Positions 1 through 13,289 are shown, counted from the first letter of the stretch. The stretch: DNA of 64,000 nt from Priapulus caudatus (GCF_000485595.1 NW_014577846.1:9649-73648); one strand, 5' to 3'. Made by a program: numbers and translations. Notes: generated from the sequence alone by a model not told the origin.

Positions 1-122
1 CACTGTTTCGGCGCGTATGTGAACACATTTGGGACTAACAGGGTTTACTAGAATCCCACCACTCCACCACAGAGTCACTGCACTAGACGTGAGATGAGCG
101 CTGTCGCTCCGCGGCACTTGTT
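1..122 (+). repeat. interspersed ~120-bp repeat, copy a
   Basis: cactgtttcggcgcgtatgt ... gagcgctgtcgctccgcggcacttgttt. It is nearly identical to 7261-7383 and shares its 3' half with 30219-30302. Its start may be cut by the window edge. Confidence 0.9.
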
Positions 123-541
123 TACCTTTTTTTTTTTTATTGAGACGTTCCAAGTTCCTGTGGCCTGTCTCTCACTCTCACTGTCTCAGCACCAGTGAAA
201 AAAATACACGGGGGCTCGGGGCGATTTAGCCCCCGAAATGCCAAAAAGAGCCCCGGAAATGCCAAAATGAGACCCCGTAAATTTGCATAGAGTTCAATGC
301 AAACCAAATTTTAGAGTGCTATTTTCATGCATGCGAGCTTGAAAAGTAGCCCCCGAAAAATAATTTTTTTTTTTTCCTGCTCAGCACTCTACTACACTAC
401 TAGTACTACTCCTACGTATTATATTACTATTCTAGTTCTGCCTATTATAGCACTAGCACTAGAACTATTGTAGTGGTACTACTGAAGTGAAGGGACAACT
501 TTTTTTTTTATGAAATTGATTATGGATTTTGATAACCAAGT

Positions 542-669
542 GCTTGGTTCGAGCCACTGTTCAACCGATGATCGAGTATAATCGATGATCGTGACATCAC
601 TAAGCGCTTGGTTCGAGCCACTGTTCAACCGATGATCGAGTATAATCGATGATCGTGACATCACTACCT
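542..669 (+). repeat. 64-bp exact tandem duplication
   Basis: Two units of 64 bp starting gcttggttcgagccactgtt; each also contains tcgatgatcgtgacatcact. The copies differ at most by a base. Confidence 0.9.
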
Positions 670-959
670 TTGACCCCCAGCTTCGATATCCCCTCTAGCG
701 TACGACTGTTTTACGTCGTTTCACTTCTTGCCACGTAATGAGATGCGCGGTAACTATACTGAACCCTCCTCTTTTCAGCTAAATAATTATATCTAGTACT
801 AGAACTAGCTAGGTAGAACTAGTACTAGTAGTTGAACTTGTTGCATCTCCCCTCCCCCCTCCACTGGCAGCAGGGTGAAGTCCTCTCCCACCACACTGAG
901 GCTACAGCACGCACGCACGCACACGTATATGTTGTAATATACATGTGCTGTAGTGCCTC

Positions 960-1312
960 CCTCCACCTTCTCTCCCCCTGTTCTCTCTCTCTCCCGCTCT
1001 CTCTTTCGGCGTCCTCGCCTTTTTGTCTCCACCTGGACTTCTTGCTGTCGTTTTATTTCGTCATGTCTTTCTGTTTCTGTCTGTCAGACAATCTCTCTCC
1101 CTCTCTCTCTCCCTCGCTCTCTCTCTCCCTCTCTCTCTCCCTCGCTCCCTCTCTCCCTCGCTCCCTCCCTCCCTCCCTATCTTCCTCCCACACTCTCTAT
1201 CAATCTCTATCTATCTTTCCTATTTATCTCTGTCTTCCTATCTCTGTCCCTCTCTCTCTCTCTCTGTCTCTGTCTCTCTCTCTCTGTCTTTCTCTCTGTC
1301 TCATTGGCACCA
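960..1312 (+). repeat. polypyrimidine (CT)n tract
   Basis: About 350 bases of ctctccctctct type, almost pure pyrimidine from 1085 to 1195. Long serine/leucine frames here are composition effects. Confidence 0.95.
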
Positions 1313-1344
1313 TATTAACCAAAAAATCCATCGAACTCTAAAAA

Positions 1345-3540
1345 TTCCAAATTCCCAACCCCTATGATATAATCTAATCCCATTCTATAACTGTAACTGC
1401 TTAAATAAAAGGATAATTATAGTCCATTCCAAACATTTCATGTTTGTTTAGATGAACATATGGTATCATAAATTGTGAGTTACACAGTCTGTCGTATACA
1501 CTGCAGCAGTTAACTCTGACATGTGTGCCATATAGGATGCGGTATACAAGATATGGGACTAGACAATCTACATGGCTTGAATTAATATATTACAGTAAGT
1601 TTGAATTGATTAATGCAAAAAAACAAGTACACACTCATAGGTCCTGGACTCTCTAGGAATCTCTAAGACTCTCTAGGCCGGTTATGTTTGTTTTTTTGGT
1701 TGAGCATGCATGCCAGGCATTGTACCCCCTAGTAGAGGTTACAGTCGAACTAAAATTATAACAGAAATGCTGGCACACTGTTTCGTCAATCGGAACATAT
1801 TTAAAATTCCTATCGTATGTTGAGGCGCACGAAGAGTGACGTCTGTAGTATAAAGTCAATACTTCATTCATGCACAGCTTTGTTGACTGTGGCTTCGGTG
1901 TGGAGTGCATGCGCACGTTGAGCAGGCGACGTGACTGCACGCGGCGCATGCTCTCTTCGTTCATCCTGACAGCCATTCATGAATGCTGTGCGAGGCTGTA
2001 TGAACATCGTGGCCCGTACGTGGCTGGTTATGTGTTACCCACGCTCTCGGCTACCGCTAATCAATATGAATCGGTAAGGAACAGGGACATTGCCAGTGCA
2101 TGCCTGTACCTGTGTAGCTGAGGCTCGATGATGTAGGGGTGCAGCAGAAGATATGGGATAATGGCCATCCCCCCTCCCCCCGTCTAGACATCCTGCTGCT
2201 GATTTGGTATGCATGTTCATTTCTTAAGGGAATAATGTTGTTATTTTAAAGTTCATAATTTTCTCAGCGGTTATGTCACCGTATTCAATTTGATGCATTA
2301 AAATGATGATAGATTGCATTTATATGTGCACTAAATGATTTTATATGAAATTGTTAACTTCACTATGCTGGCATGTCTTGATTCCTTGTTTAATTGTTGT
2401 TCTCTTGTTGCTCTCTTGATGGTATTTATTTTTACCGCTTACCCTATTTTACGTGAATCTGCATACATGTGTGTGCTTGCATGCTTGTGTTTACATTTGT
2501 AAATGGGCATCAACTTTCAATAAGTATGGAAAAAATCAGACAGTGTGTTGGATTAAGGTTGGTTTTAATGGAACATTGATGCCTTGATGCGCAGTTGCAT
2601 TACATTGTCTTCTTTATTGCACAGATGTCTCTGTGAATCAATTGGTGTATGCAATATCTTCACATGGTTAAAAACTAGACAGAGGGCACTCACGGAGAGT
2701 GCATACCTCCGCCAGCATGTAACATGTATGTGTTACGAGCTGGCTCGCCGCTCGCTCGCTTGCTGACTCGACGCACTAATATCGATCGCGCGAACATACT
2801 AACACACTACACGAGAGCGATCACATCGTGGGCGGAGGTAATAATGTTCTGTGCATAGTATCTAGATATATTTATATATACAAGATTTTGTATAATTTGC
2901 ATTATGGGAAGGATTCGTGCACTTCTATGAAGTCTTTTAACAAAATGGCAGTTTTCCCTGAATTTGTGATGCGTTATTAAAACGTTTTGAGTGCACGTTT
3001 GGTCTATGTAAGCATCTTTGTCCACTGACGACAAGGATAGCAGCTATACTATTATCTACAACATTAAGGCTGTGGGATGGAAGTCTTGGTAAGACAAAAT
3101 TGCTTACACGTTCATTGTGAAAGAGATTAATTGTGTAAACACGGGTGCATTCATTCACAGTATGTCATTAGACAATGATTTTGATTGCATACCAGTTGGT
3201 GATAAGGTCTGAGGCTTTCCTGTACCCTTATGTTCTCCTGGTAAGATTTACATGTATATGTGTGCTGTTCCATACCTCCATTTTATCACCATCTATCATC
3301 TTATCATCAATAAATCACCATTTATAAGTGTGCCGTGATCTTAATTTAGAGAGCATGATTACATAAAATTCGTATCAAGTGCGCTGCAATAAGCGTGTGC
3401 ATTCTGCTAAATATAATGACCTATTGCAAATGTTCCTTCCATTTTAATTAGTTGGCGTTTCGTGAATGGTAATTTATATGCGATCTGCTTACAAGTGAAG
3501 ATTCTGTTTTGATACGTTAGTGCGTCACTAGGATTGCGTG
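1345..3540. other. no gene seen
   Basis: AT-rich sequence without a coding signal. A pair of inverted acctccgcca/tgggcggaggt pieces (2707-2843) encloses ctcgctcgct repeats and may be a small MITE. Confidence 0.5.
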
Positions 3541-3611
3541 CGGTTTCTTGCACGCGCGAGCTATTTATCTGAGTGTGTTGGGTGGGTTGGAGGGAGGTCC
3601 ATCAATACTAT

Positions 3612-3656
3612 CAAGAGCTAATAAATACCTATTTGTATTTATTAGCTCTAGTCTTG
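3612..3656. mobile_element. micro-foldback element, copy 1
   Basis: Starts CAAGAGCTAATAAATAC and folds back onto GTATTTATTAGCTCT..CTTG, with a 5-bp insertion in the right arm. Flanked by exact 7-bp repeats ATACTAT at 3605-3611 and 3657-3663. Confidence 0.85.
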
Positions 3657-4919
3657 ATACTATATATGCTACGCACGTTGGGAAATTGAAATTCACGAGT
3701 CATGTGCCATCTGCCAAAGAAGGCAGAAGAGGTATGACATGTACGTAGTGTCTTTACCGAATTGAAGGCAGATCGCACACGGTAAAGCCTTCCCCCTCAG
3801 TAATTGTGGTTGCCTTCAGCAGTCAATATTTGGAGACCAGTGGTAAGTAGGAGTATTAGCTGAGCTCGTACATTGATCTACCCGTGTCAGTCTGATGGGA
3901 GGCGACTGTGTTTGATGCAGGCCGTGCGACACACAAGTAGTAGACAAACATGGGGAAAACAGTGAAGGATCATGTATTTACCGTGGCTCTATGGCGAGCT
4001 GATCTCCTTCCCCTGCACAAGCGCCAAACGAGCAGTCGAAGGAGATTGGCAGGGCAGCATGCGAGATTACATAGCGGTTCAATGTATAGCATGTAGAAAG
4101 AGTTTTATGGATTAGGCAGCCAGTGCATCACTATGTGAGTGCTGCTAGCCGATGTGCTTGTGATAGAGAAATGTGAAGTATTTCACAAGCCTACACGAGA
4201 GACTAGATATGGGGAATGAGATGGAAGGATGGCAGCTATCTGATCTCCTTTGACATTCATCATGATTGGTCTACATAGAATTAATGTCTCTGTTAATTGT
4301 CAAGCAGTTATTGAGTCAGTGTTCCAGTTGTTGAACACATTCTGAAGAATCCATAAATGTTTTCTGTCATTTAACTGTAATTATGAACAACGTTAGTAAT
4401 TTTAAGACGTACACCGAGCAATATATCAGATATTTTACATTTCTTAGAAGCAATGTTTGCCCCGTGCTGCCCTAAGCATTTCAGTGCAATAGATGGAAAA
4501 CATGAATCATTCACTCGTTACAGTTCGACACATATTATAATCGCCTATAATTATTTGCTATCTGAAGATAGTTTAGTTGCCAAGTGACAATTGCTCCTAA
4601 CTAAAAGATAATAGGTTCTAGTGTAATTGGCTTATAGTTGCACTGGTTTTTGGTTTATATACGGATGAGTTCATGAACAGAGGCATTCATGTGGAAGGGG
4701 GTTGCTGCGATTTTTTCATTTGATTATTGATTATAAAATTTTTATTTTGCACGTAGGGTTTGATCTAGTAATACCTGACAACCTACGGGGATTTATGGCT
4801 TGTTATACGAGGTTAGGGTTCTGTTTTATCAAATTTATGCAACTACATTTAGAGAAGATGGATGTTAAAGCATTTCTGTAATGCTTTGTGCAATGCAAAA
4901 GTCATGAACATCGCTTAGT

Positions 4920-5164
4920 AGGTGGATGTAGAAGTGGCAAATTCGTTTCGGGATTCTTTAGGGACACACGTATATATGAGTTTAAGTAGTGTAAGTGCAT
5001 TTGCAGAGTCATGTAAGCTGTACTTTGATCTTTGGACATGTATAATAAAGGAATCTGAGAAGCTCACAGTATCTGCTAATGTTATAAGTGCTATCACACC
5101 AGCATTCATGCGCTTGCGTGTTAGGGAAGCTAATTTCATTGAAAGCTTGAAGGCTCAGCAGTAA
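4920..5164 (+). CDS. possible terminal exon of an unknown gene
   Basis: After a cttagtag acceptor-like site an open frame reads VDVEVANSFRDSLGTHVYMS, FAESCKLYFDLWTCIIKESE and ends REANFIESLKAQQ at TAA. The composition is protein-like and not repetitive, but I do not recognise it and found no partner exon. It may be chance. Confidence 0.2.
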
Positions 5165-5352
5165 TCAGAGCATGTAAATTGTCTACTGTATGGGCGTTAT
5201 ATCTAAAGTCTGCAGACATTGTGGTGATGCATGTCGTAGAGGTTGGTCAGATCTTTGCTATGAATTGGTTAGGTTTAACATGAACATAATTTCCACAAGA
5301 TACTCAGTATACAGCCCAATGCGTCTTTTATTAGATAGGGCCTACATTATAT

Positions 5353-5396
5353 CAAGAGCTGCTGCTCATAATAGAGATCTCTAGTATGAGCTCTTG
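5353..5396. mobile_element. micro-foldback element, copy 2
   Basis: 44 bp, starts CAAGAGCTGCTGCTCATAAT and ends ATGAGCTCTTG. Flanked by exact 7-bp repeats ATTATAT at 5346-5352 and 5397-5403. Confidence 0.85.
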
Positions 5397-5480
5397 ATTA
5401 TATTTAGGTAGTTTCATAAGTATCTAGTAGTTTTTATATTTGAATTTAATATGTATATTTTTAAAAGTATGAATCGTTAT

Positions 5481-6235
5481 TTTTAGCTCATCTGACATAG
5501 TCAGATGCGGCTTGTAGAATCGCATGAGCGTGCGTGCGTGCGTCCTGGTCAGCAGTTGGGCACAAATCTTAAACGGCGCTCGAACGTTACGGATTCATAA
5601 GTCGGGACGTGAGGGGTAATCGAAAACGAGTTGCGATGTCGACAGCTGGGGGTTCAAAGGTCGTTGTCAAAGGTCAAGAGTGTAAAAGAAGGTGAACATT
5701 CCCTCTTAACTTAAAAGGTTATATGGGCGAGGAAATGCAGGAATTGCGGGCATAAATCTAAACGGCTCGATCTAGGCTCGTGATAGTCGGGTGTATATAG
5801 ATTCATGGTAAAGAATAGCCATCACCTGCTGCCGAAATTTGGAACGGTCACAAGGTCAAAGGTCAATTGGGGCGCACAGGGCAGATTTTATGACATTTTC
5901 TGAAGACGTATTGGTTTTGACGGGGAAGCATAATTGAAAAACTTGTTGTGTTCAGCAGTGACTACCATTTTTATGGCTTTATTGCAAGAGGACCATGAAA
6001 TGTACTTTCCTGCTGACATTGCGAAGAGTAGTGTCGGCATACCTTTTGACCCTCAGCAGGAGGTGTTAAACATGGATTGTTTCACTGTATAGAAAGAATT
6101 TGACTGCCGGGTTTGCTAGTAGAATCTATACATGCCTGGAAATATGAGGCTACAATGTCACAGTGAAATTGCAAAAGCTAAATTTGGTTGAAGAGGGTTT
6201 ATGCTCCTTAAATCGTATAATTTCTATGGCATTCT
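5481..6235 (+). repeat. ~750-bp interspersed repeat, copy a
   Basis: Starts ttttagctcatctgacatag, then a gcgtgcgt stretch, caaatcttaaacggc, aggtcaaaggtca blocks and ends near gctccttaaatcgtat. It aligns end to end with 29823-30560. No open coding frame is kept. Confidence 0.85.
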
Positions 6236-6239
6236 GTAC

Positions 6240-7260
6240 TGTTAGTGTGTTACATGTAACTTATGCTACTGCCAGTAGCCACTGCCAGTGCATGTGGTGG
6301 TGATAGTACTGTGTAGTTTTTGCCTGCGCTAATTAGTTACAGGTGGCAGCTCTCTATTTCAGCCTGTAGGCTTGCGTAGATAAATGGATGAGTGCTTACC
6401 TATTCTGTATTGCAAATAGTTGTTGCTACTACGTAGGATGGGAGCTTCCATTTTTAATCTTAAAGCGATCATTGCGAGTTGTTTTCAGCGTTTTTTAGTG
6501 TTTATTCTCACTCTCATGATGCCTACCGTTGTTGCTTGAGTAACAGTAATTGTTTGAAATACCAATAAAATGTCTTAGAACCGCATGCAAAGACAAAATC
6601 ATGCACGATTACAATTTTGCGTTCTCTTGTTGATTTTCGCTGTCATGTCTCGCACTTTCTCGCGGTACCGCGAGACGTCAAGGGTACAGTAATGCAAAAA
6701 TCGCACCGGAGATATTTTTGGTCAGATGTAAACACAGAGGTGCATAGTAGCGTAACACAAACAAGAGTGTAAGTTGTAACCTCATAAATATTAGTCTTCA
6801 AAAGTCCTAGTACTATAGTCCTAGTACTATTATAGTCCTAGTAGTATAGGGACTATAACGAAGACGGAGAGAGAAGTGGATCAAATCCTCGTTGCGTACC
6901 GCCAGCGAGAATACTTATCACACACAAATAGATGCCCCTTTGTTTTAATTATGTTTGCTTGTTTGAGACGCCATTTGTGATTTTTGAAAGTCTTGACTCG
7001 AAAAAATGTATTGCTGGTATGATGTGGTCAAATCAATTTTTCTATGCTATAACTGCATAAAATATTGGTGTTTTGAATGTTGGTGTAATCAGTGATATTT
7101 TCGCTGTCAGGTGATTCAGCTATATTTAGTTTTTCTGAGCAAAATTCTCGCAATGATCGTTTTAAGACACTTAAACGTACGTGCCATCTCGTGGCAACTT
7201 TCATAACGATCCCAACAAACATTCCTTCGAGAAGGTTCCTGATACCATCCCTGTGCCTTC
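6240..7260. other. no gene seen
   Basis: Unique-looking AT-rich sequence with a short tagtcctagtactat tandem at 6800-6850. No coding or RNA gene was recognised. Confidence 0.5.
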
Positions 7261-7383
7261 CACTGTTTCGGCGCGTATGTGAACACATTTGGGACTAACA
7301 GGGTTTACTAGAATCCCACCACTCCACCACAGAGTCACCGCAGTAGACGTGAGATGAGCGCTGTTGCTCCGCGGCACTTGTTT
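7261..7383 (+). repeat. interspersed ~120-bp repeat, copy b
   Basis: Differs from copy a at only a few positions (for instance gagtcaccgcagtag against gagtcactgcactag). It ends in ccgcggcacttgttt, after which the flanks differ. Confidence 0.9.
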
Positions 7384-8446
7384 TATGTAATTAATAAATA
7401 TCACAGTGCCACTTATAGTATGCATTTATTATCATGTATACATCATACATGATCATGGTACATTATACCAGTGATCATATACACATACCAGTGATCATAT
7501 CATTGATACAGGAGCAGACATGCACTAAGCTGCTATTATTTTATTTTATTCAATCCGAAGCTTCTGCGATATTACATTCCAATTAATTACTTTACTAGAA
7601 CGTCAAGGCGTTTGTGTAGGAATTGATTGTGTCATTAGCTTAATTGTAATAGATTGACTGAAGCTGCTTTGGAGGTTCGACGAAGCGTTATTGATGCATC
7701 GATTCTGAAGGTTCATAGAGGAAGCAGAAGCATGTGCAAATGCAGTGTTTCCCCTGCATTGACAGGAGTGAGGCGGGCCGCCTCTCAAATTCTCAGCCGC
7801 CACACAGAAATTTGTCCAAAATACCGCCTTTCTGACGAAAATCACTGTTCTTCCATCAATAAACTACACTATATTGAACTAAAATCGAAATAATAGTTTA
7901 GAATGCACCAAATTGCACCATGTGTTCAAAATTTTCTGCCACCTGTGCACCTGCTGTGCTCGCTTTGCTAGGATCTCGAAATGCGCAAACACACCAAAAA
8001 CAAATTACCACCTCACAGACCTTTTTTTGCCAGGGGAAACACTGCAAATTGCTTTTATTTTATCAGATTGCTCCTGCTTTTGCTGATTCCATCTGATTTA
8101 CCTGTGTTTCTTACTTTGGGGAAAACGTGATATTTTTGCAGAATTTTGAATGTTTGCATACTTGTACTAACGTAAAGAAAAAATGAGTTTATAACTTTAT
8201 ACGCTTGAAAGTTTGCTGCTCCCCCACTCCAAAGACGTATACATAACTGAATCATATACTATGGTGATGCACTATCCCTGCAGGTGAGAGCTGGTTTCAT
8301 AGCTCTACCTGTATGATTTTGTGAAATTTGTTGTTTTTAACTAGACTGATTATACAAGCACAGGTGTGTGTTTGGACCCACAAGTCTTTAGCATTGACGA
8401 GGCCACAGTGCTCAGTGGCTTGACCCACGAGTGCTTGTGGTTGATG

Positions 8447-8578
8447 GGCCCACAAGTCCTAGTGGCTATAGGCCCACAAGTCCTAGTGGCTATGGGCCCA
8501 CAAGTCCTAGTGGCTATAGGCCCACAAGTCCTAGTGGCTATGGGCCCACAAGTGCTAGTGGCTATAGGCCCACAAGTC
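8447..8578 (+). repeat. 24-bp minisatellite with alternating units
   Basis: About 5.5 units of ggcccacaagtcctagtgg+ctat, alternating ctata and ctatg endings, so the real period may be 48. Open in frame on both strands only because 24 is a multiple of three. Confidence 0.92.
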
Positions 8579-9035
8579 CCTAACAACGTTGATCCTCAGG
8601 GACTTGAGGATTCACTCTAGTCTGTAACTGTAATCTCTGAGTTATCAACAATGCAGCCGCAGCTTGCCTCACTCAGGCCCATTTTTTGACGTAGGGTTGA
8701 CGTAGGGGATGAGTGCAGAGATGCTTGGGGGGGGGGCGAAAAAGAACAACTGTTAGAAGTCTGTAACGTAAACTTCATACGTATTAGCAGCAGGAAATGT
8801 GTGATTAATGACTTGTACATGTTGTAATACCACGAATGGTAGGCAGTGGATAGAAGGAGGGGAAGCATTATTCAGAATCACTTAATTATCACTTATTCCT
8901 ATGTGTGTGCAATCTCCTCTGGGTGGAAAGACATGTTTCTAGCATATAATGGAACAGTTTTAGAAATCCACTTAACTATTTATAGTATGATCTTATATGG
9001 TTTTGCAGGTGTATGGTTGTAATTTCAAGCATTAT

Positions 9036-10800
9036 GGCCCAGTCACACATACGCGACGCACGGCCCGCGCATTGGAAAAATGGAAAATAAGGTCAGTGCG
9101 TCGTTGTGCGCCCAACTTTTGTCAGGATTTGGGAGAAGCTAGCGAGTTGACAACGAATGCACAGCGTGTTGCTAGCGCGCTGCGCGTATGCAGGGCGCAC
9201 ATGTTAAAAAATCCAACGAATGAACAGCACTGTTTCGGCTAGCTGCTGATCGTGCTCAGGAGAACTTGGAAACGGTTGGCCAGGATGCCGAAGGCATTTT
9301 CTACGACCCTCCTGGCTCGGGAAAGCCGGTAGTTCAAGATGCGCTCCGGCCGCGTCATACCCCGGAGGCTGTACGGCTTCATCATGTTGGGTCGTAGAGT
9401 GAAGGCATCGTCGCCGACGAAGAAGTTGGGCACATCCTGGTTGTCGTTGGGAAGAAGATCGGAATCAGGGAAGCCTAGACTACCATCTTCAATGCATTTA
9501 TTCAGCTCAGAGGCATTGTAGATCTGAGCGTCTGATGCTGATCCCATACCGCCGATGTCTGCCCAGATGAACTTGTAATCAGCATCCACGAGCGCCATGA
9601 GGACAACGGAGTAGAACCCTTTGTAGTTGTAGTATAGGGAACCACTGTTTGGAGGACACTTGCAGTTGACGTGCTTGCCATCAAGTGCACCACAGGTATG
9701 GGGGAAGTTCTACCTCTCCATCAACTTGTCAGATATGGCATGCCATTCCTCAGGAGTGGTGGGACACTTTATCACCTCATCCTTGTACTCATCGATGATG
9801 GCCTGGCAGACTTCTGGGATGAGCAGGGATATGGTGTTGTGAGGCACCCTCCACCCACCCATAGGACATTGAGTGATACTTGGTCCCAGAGGCAAGATGC
9901 CGCAGAGTGAGGGCAAGCTTCAGGCCAGGGTCGAGGGCCTCTCTGTAGGTTGTATTCTGCTTGGTGATCCTCGGACCCACTCTGGTTAGCAGCTCGTCGA
10001 ACATCTTGGGGGGGCATCCGCATGAAGTTCTTGAAGGCTGCCTGGTCTTTGTTACGGAGTTCAACAAGTAGCTGGTCATACAGGCCAAACTGTCGTCGCC
10101 TACCGATCCACGGTCGGACCCAGAACCTCCGTTGACCTCTTCCCTTTCTCTTTCTCCTGATGACATGGACTTGGTGAAGAGCCAGTTCCATGAGGTTCTG
10201 CTGATGTTGGAGAACCGCGATTTCGTATTGTAGTCGCAGCCTGTCGTGATCCTCCATCTTCTGAGGTGGTTCTTCTAGACACGATCAGCAGGAACCTCAG
10301 TCATCACCCATGAGGGTCGGAGGAAAAGTGATGATGAGGAGGTGGGGGCGGGGCCCGTTTATATACCCCATGGCTACACGCTGCGTACACGATAGGAACA
10401 CGCCAGAAGAACGTTGGCCGCGCTACAGACTCGTTCAGCACGCCCATATTCGCTGCATGTTCGCTGGACATGCGTTAGAAGCACGCTAGGTGTGCGCTAG
10501 GTGTGCGCTAGGTGTTCGCTACACCTCAGCTGACGAACATACAACGAATACCCAGCGTGTACACCGCGTGTGTCTGGCGTTGGTCCAGCGCGCTCTGCGC
10601 GTGTCTGGCGTCCTTCTGGTGTGTACATTCATGCGCCGGGCTCCGCGCACAGCGAATGCCAACGAATGCATAGCGCTGGTCCAGCGCGCTCGACGAGCGA
10701 GTAACGAATGCTGACGCACACGCAGCGAAAGACAACGCACTGGCCAAAATTGCTAATTTTTCAGTGCGCGTGCCGTGCGTCGTGTATGTGTGACTGGTGC
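9036..10800 (-). mobile_element. PIF/Harbinger DNA transposon, full length
   Basis: The ends are inverted repeats: 9036 starts ggcccagtcacacatacgcg and the reverse complement of 10800 starts gcaccagtcacacatacacg, with similarity continuing through gacgcacgg..cgcgca. It encloses a DDE_4 transposase read on the minus strand in several frames. A clear 3-bp target duplication was not recognised. The right 300 bases are a degenerate gcgct/gtgtgcgctagg repeat region. Confidence 0.85.
9239..10257 (-). pseudogene. Harbinger (HARBI1-like, DDE_4) transposase, frameshifted
   Basis: From the N-terminal side: LVELRNKDQAAFKNFMRMPP, then in another frame MFDELLTRVGPRITKQNTTY and LALTLRHLASGTKYHS, then GWRVPHNTISLLIPEVCQAI, a segment with DGKHVNCKCPPNSGS-like reading near 9650-9680, and finally MALVDADYKFIWADIGGMGS, NFFVGDDAFTLRPNMMKPYS and RRVVENAFGILANRFQVL. 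The order and the D...D...E neighbourhood (VDADY, GDDAF, RRVVENAFG) are those of PIF/Harbinger transposases. At least two frame changes make it inactive as printed. Confidence 0.88.
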
Positions 10801-11920
10801 AATTTACACATTTTGTGTAGAACTACGTGCTATTCAGTCGATGTATTTAGAATGTATAGCTCTGAAAAAACACGCAAATACGTTTGCTACTAAATTCTTG
10901 TGGAGTGAATGACACAGAACTTGAGAAGTGGTAATATTGCGTTATTCCATGACAACAAAATGCGTTGATTGTAGTTAAATAAAAATAAAATTATACGGTT
11001 TGTACTTGGTAGAGATCTAATACGAGAGTATAGCTTCATTGAAATTTAAAAAGCTGCAGTTTGTAAGCAAACAATGTTAAGTCACTGAGTCGTATACTTT
11101 TGTTTAGTGAACTGAAATTAGACAGGTTAATTTTTTCTGGTTGTAAAGTGTGATTTGAACAAATAGAGAAGTCAACTTTAAGTTAAGCCTAACTAAAACG
11201 ATTATTTTTGCAGTATTTTTTTCCAGATGGATAGCTTGAAAATGTGTAACGTAGATCAAACCTTTCTGTGAGTTCCTGTTTATTGTATATTTGTGTATTT
11301 GTTTCAAAAGTACTGTTCACTATGTATGCTAGAAATTAGAGTTTACAGTTAATATAAGAACAAGCAACATGGAGGACTAGCCATGTGCTTCGGTGAACAC
11401 ATATATATATATTTGATGTACCTGTGTTATAGTAAGTTTTTTTGTGATAGCATCATTCATTTGTGACACATTTTGTGATGACTAGCAAGAATTTGTCACC
11501 TCGCATGAAAGATGCTAAACCGAAGCTGTACATCGTAGGTAGTATGTGCCATCTTCCTGATGGACATCGTACAGGTTCAGTGCCGTCGTATGTAGGCCGA
11601 CGTGGCAGAGTGCCAGTTAAACATATTACATGAGGATTAAGCCGATATGATAAGATGTGTACAGGAAAATTGACATGTGTCCGTGGGTGCATGAACAGGC
11701 TGCAGCGGGTCCCTTGGCAACAGCCGAGGCGCGTAAGCTGCGTACCGTTACAGAGTCGCCTATACCTACCTGCGTCTTCAGATGAGCGAATCGATGGAGC
11801 GGCGGGCAACGGCCGAGGGGATCAATAGCTAGGCTAGACCACATGTTCACGGCAACACCGTACCTGCGTCGTTATCTCGTTAGCTATACCTGATTGTTGC
11901 TCGTCGTTTGGCAGGAGAGA

Positions 11921-12076
11921 AAGGTTCAAGCTGTTATCGAGGACACTCCAAAAAGAGGGTGGTGGGGGCACGTACCACCCCAGTTTTGTGCAAAGTGTGT
12001 CTGCTATCTAGGCAGAGTGATAGCAGTGAATTCAATTGAAATCGATTCTCCTCAACGAATCACTATCCCTTTGTAA
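11921..12076 (+). CDS. possible exon of an unknown gene
   Basis: After tttggcag an open frame reads ERKVQAVIEDTPKRGWWGHV, PPQFCAKCVCYLGRVIAVNS and stops after IEIDSPQRITIPL. It has a CxxCxC cluster but no family I can name. Confidence 0.2.
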   Translation, partial: KVQAVIEDTPKRGWWGHVPPQFCAKCVCYLGRVIAVNSIEIDSPQRITIPL

Positions 12077-12684
12077 TGATACCAGAGTTTAACTTATCTG
12101 TCTGTATGTGTACTTCATGTTATTATTTGTACTAAAATATACAAATTACAATGTAAACATATATATATATATGCCTGATGTTTTTTTAAGCTGAAGTGAT
12201 GTGTATTCAGTCTTAGTGCTTATCTTGATGGAATTGAACCCAAGGAAATGCACTTTGATGTTTCTTTTACTTTAATCAGTGGGGCTTGCCTTTCATTCCA
12301 TTTCAAAGTTGGCTTCCACAGGAATTAGTTTGAAAGTGTGACTTGAAAACCCAATTGTGACTGCTTGTCTTGTCTGTGTTGATGTGTATTGCAGAATGTT
12401 GTTTAATCGAGGCATGGTAGTTCATCACATTTTCCTTAGGAAATGGTAATTCCGAGTCTTGGTAGTTATGAGGAGATCAATATATGTTTCATTAATTTGC
12501 TTTCAGATATTTGTCATTTAGCAAGAAAATAAGCACCAGGGTGGAAATCAAGGGGACAGATCTTTCTGGATGATCTTGCTGACGTTTTTTGGAATAAAGG
12601 TGTGTTTTACTCTCTTTTGCTTCATTCATTGCTATTTGTAAAGTAAGGCGACTGACACTGCTTAGCTATAAATATCAAAATGTA

Positions 12685-12758
12685 TTCTAGGAAACTCGTG
12701 TGGAGGGTCTTATTATATAATAAACTCGTGTGGAGGATCTTATTATATAATAAACTCG
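12685..12758 (+). repeat. 36-bp tandem repeat
   Basis: Two units containing aactcgtgtggagg(g/a)tctt and attatataata. Confidence 0.85.
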
Positions 12759-13289
12759 TCCCGTTTTTCGAACAGTCATGCATGAGTAGTTGCACTTATT
12801 GTAACAGAGTAGCCATCCCCGTAGCCGGCCCATTGTCATCAGGTTCATGGCAGATAACAACCTTAATGTGATAATACTGGGTTGTAATGCGTGTGCACAA
12901 ATATCGAGCTAGCACAATAGTAACGGCACCATTAGAGGGCGCCTTCATAATAAAAGATTTTCTCGATTATTTGTGCGAAGTGCACGCGTGATTCGGTTCA
13001 AGTGCAGCCACTGAGTGTAGCTGTCAGGGGCAGGTGGCAAGCAGGACTGGACAATGCATTCTGTGGTGCTCGTACATGTTAGCGGCCGAGGTTGTGTGTG
13101 TGGATCAGAGTGTCTACAGCCATTCAATGTGACATACTTACGTAATAGTTTATCGATTACGCAGCTTCTTAGTAAGCCACACAATGCTCATATCGGCGTA
13201 TTGCCGTGTTTCGATATATCAGACAGTCCGAGGTAGAAATTGGTTCTACGTAGTGATTCCAGTCGGCATACTAATAATGTAATTGCAGG

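Noticed and set aside
832-1367. Long serine/leucine-rich open frames
   Set aside because: They arise from the (CT)n tract, which is open in several frames at once; no domain or splice context.
11453-11850. 118-codon minus-strand frame
   Set aside because: No recognisable domain; a short plus-strand frame here is equally plausible, so neither was annotated.
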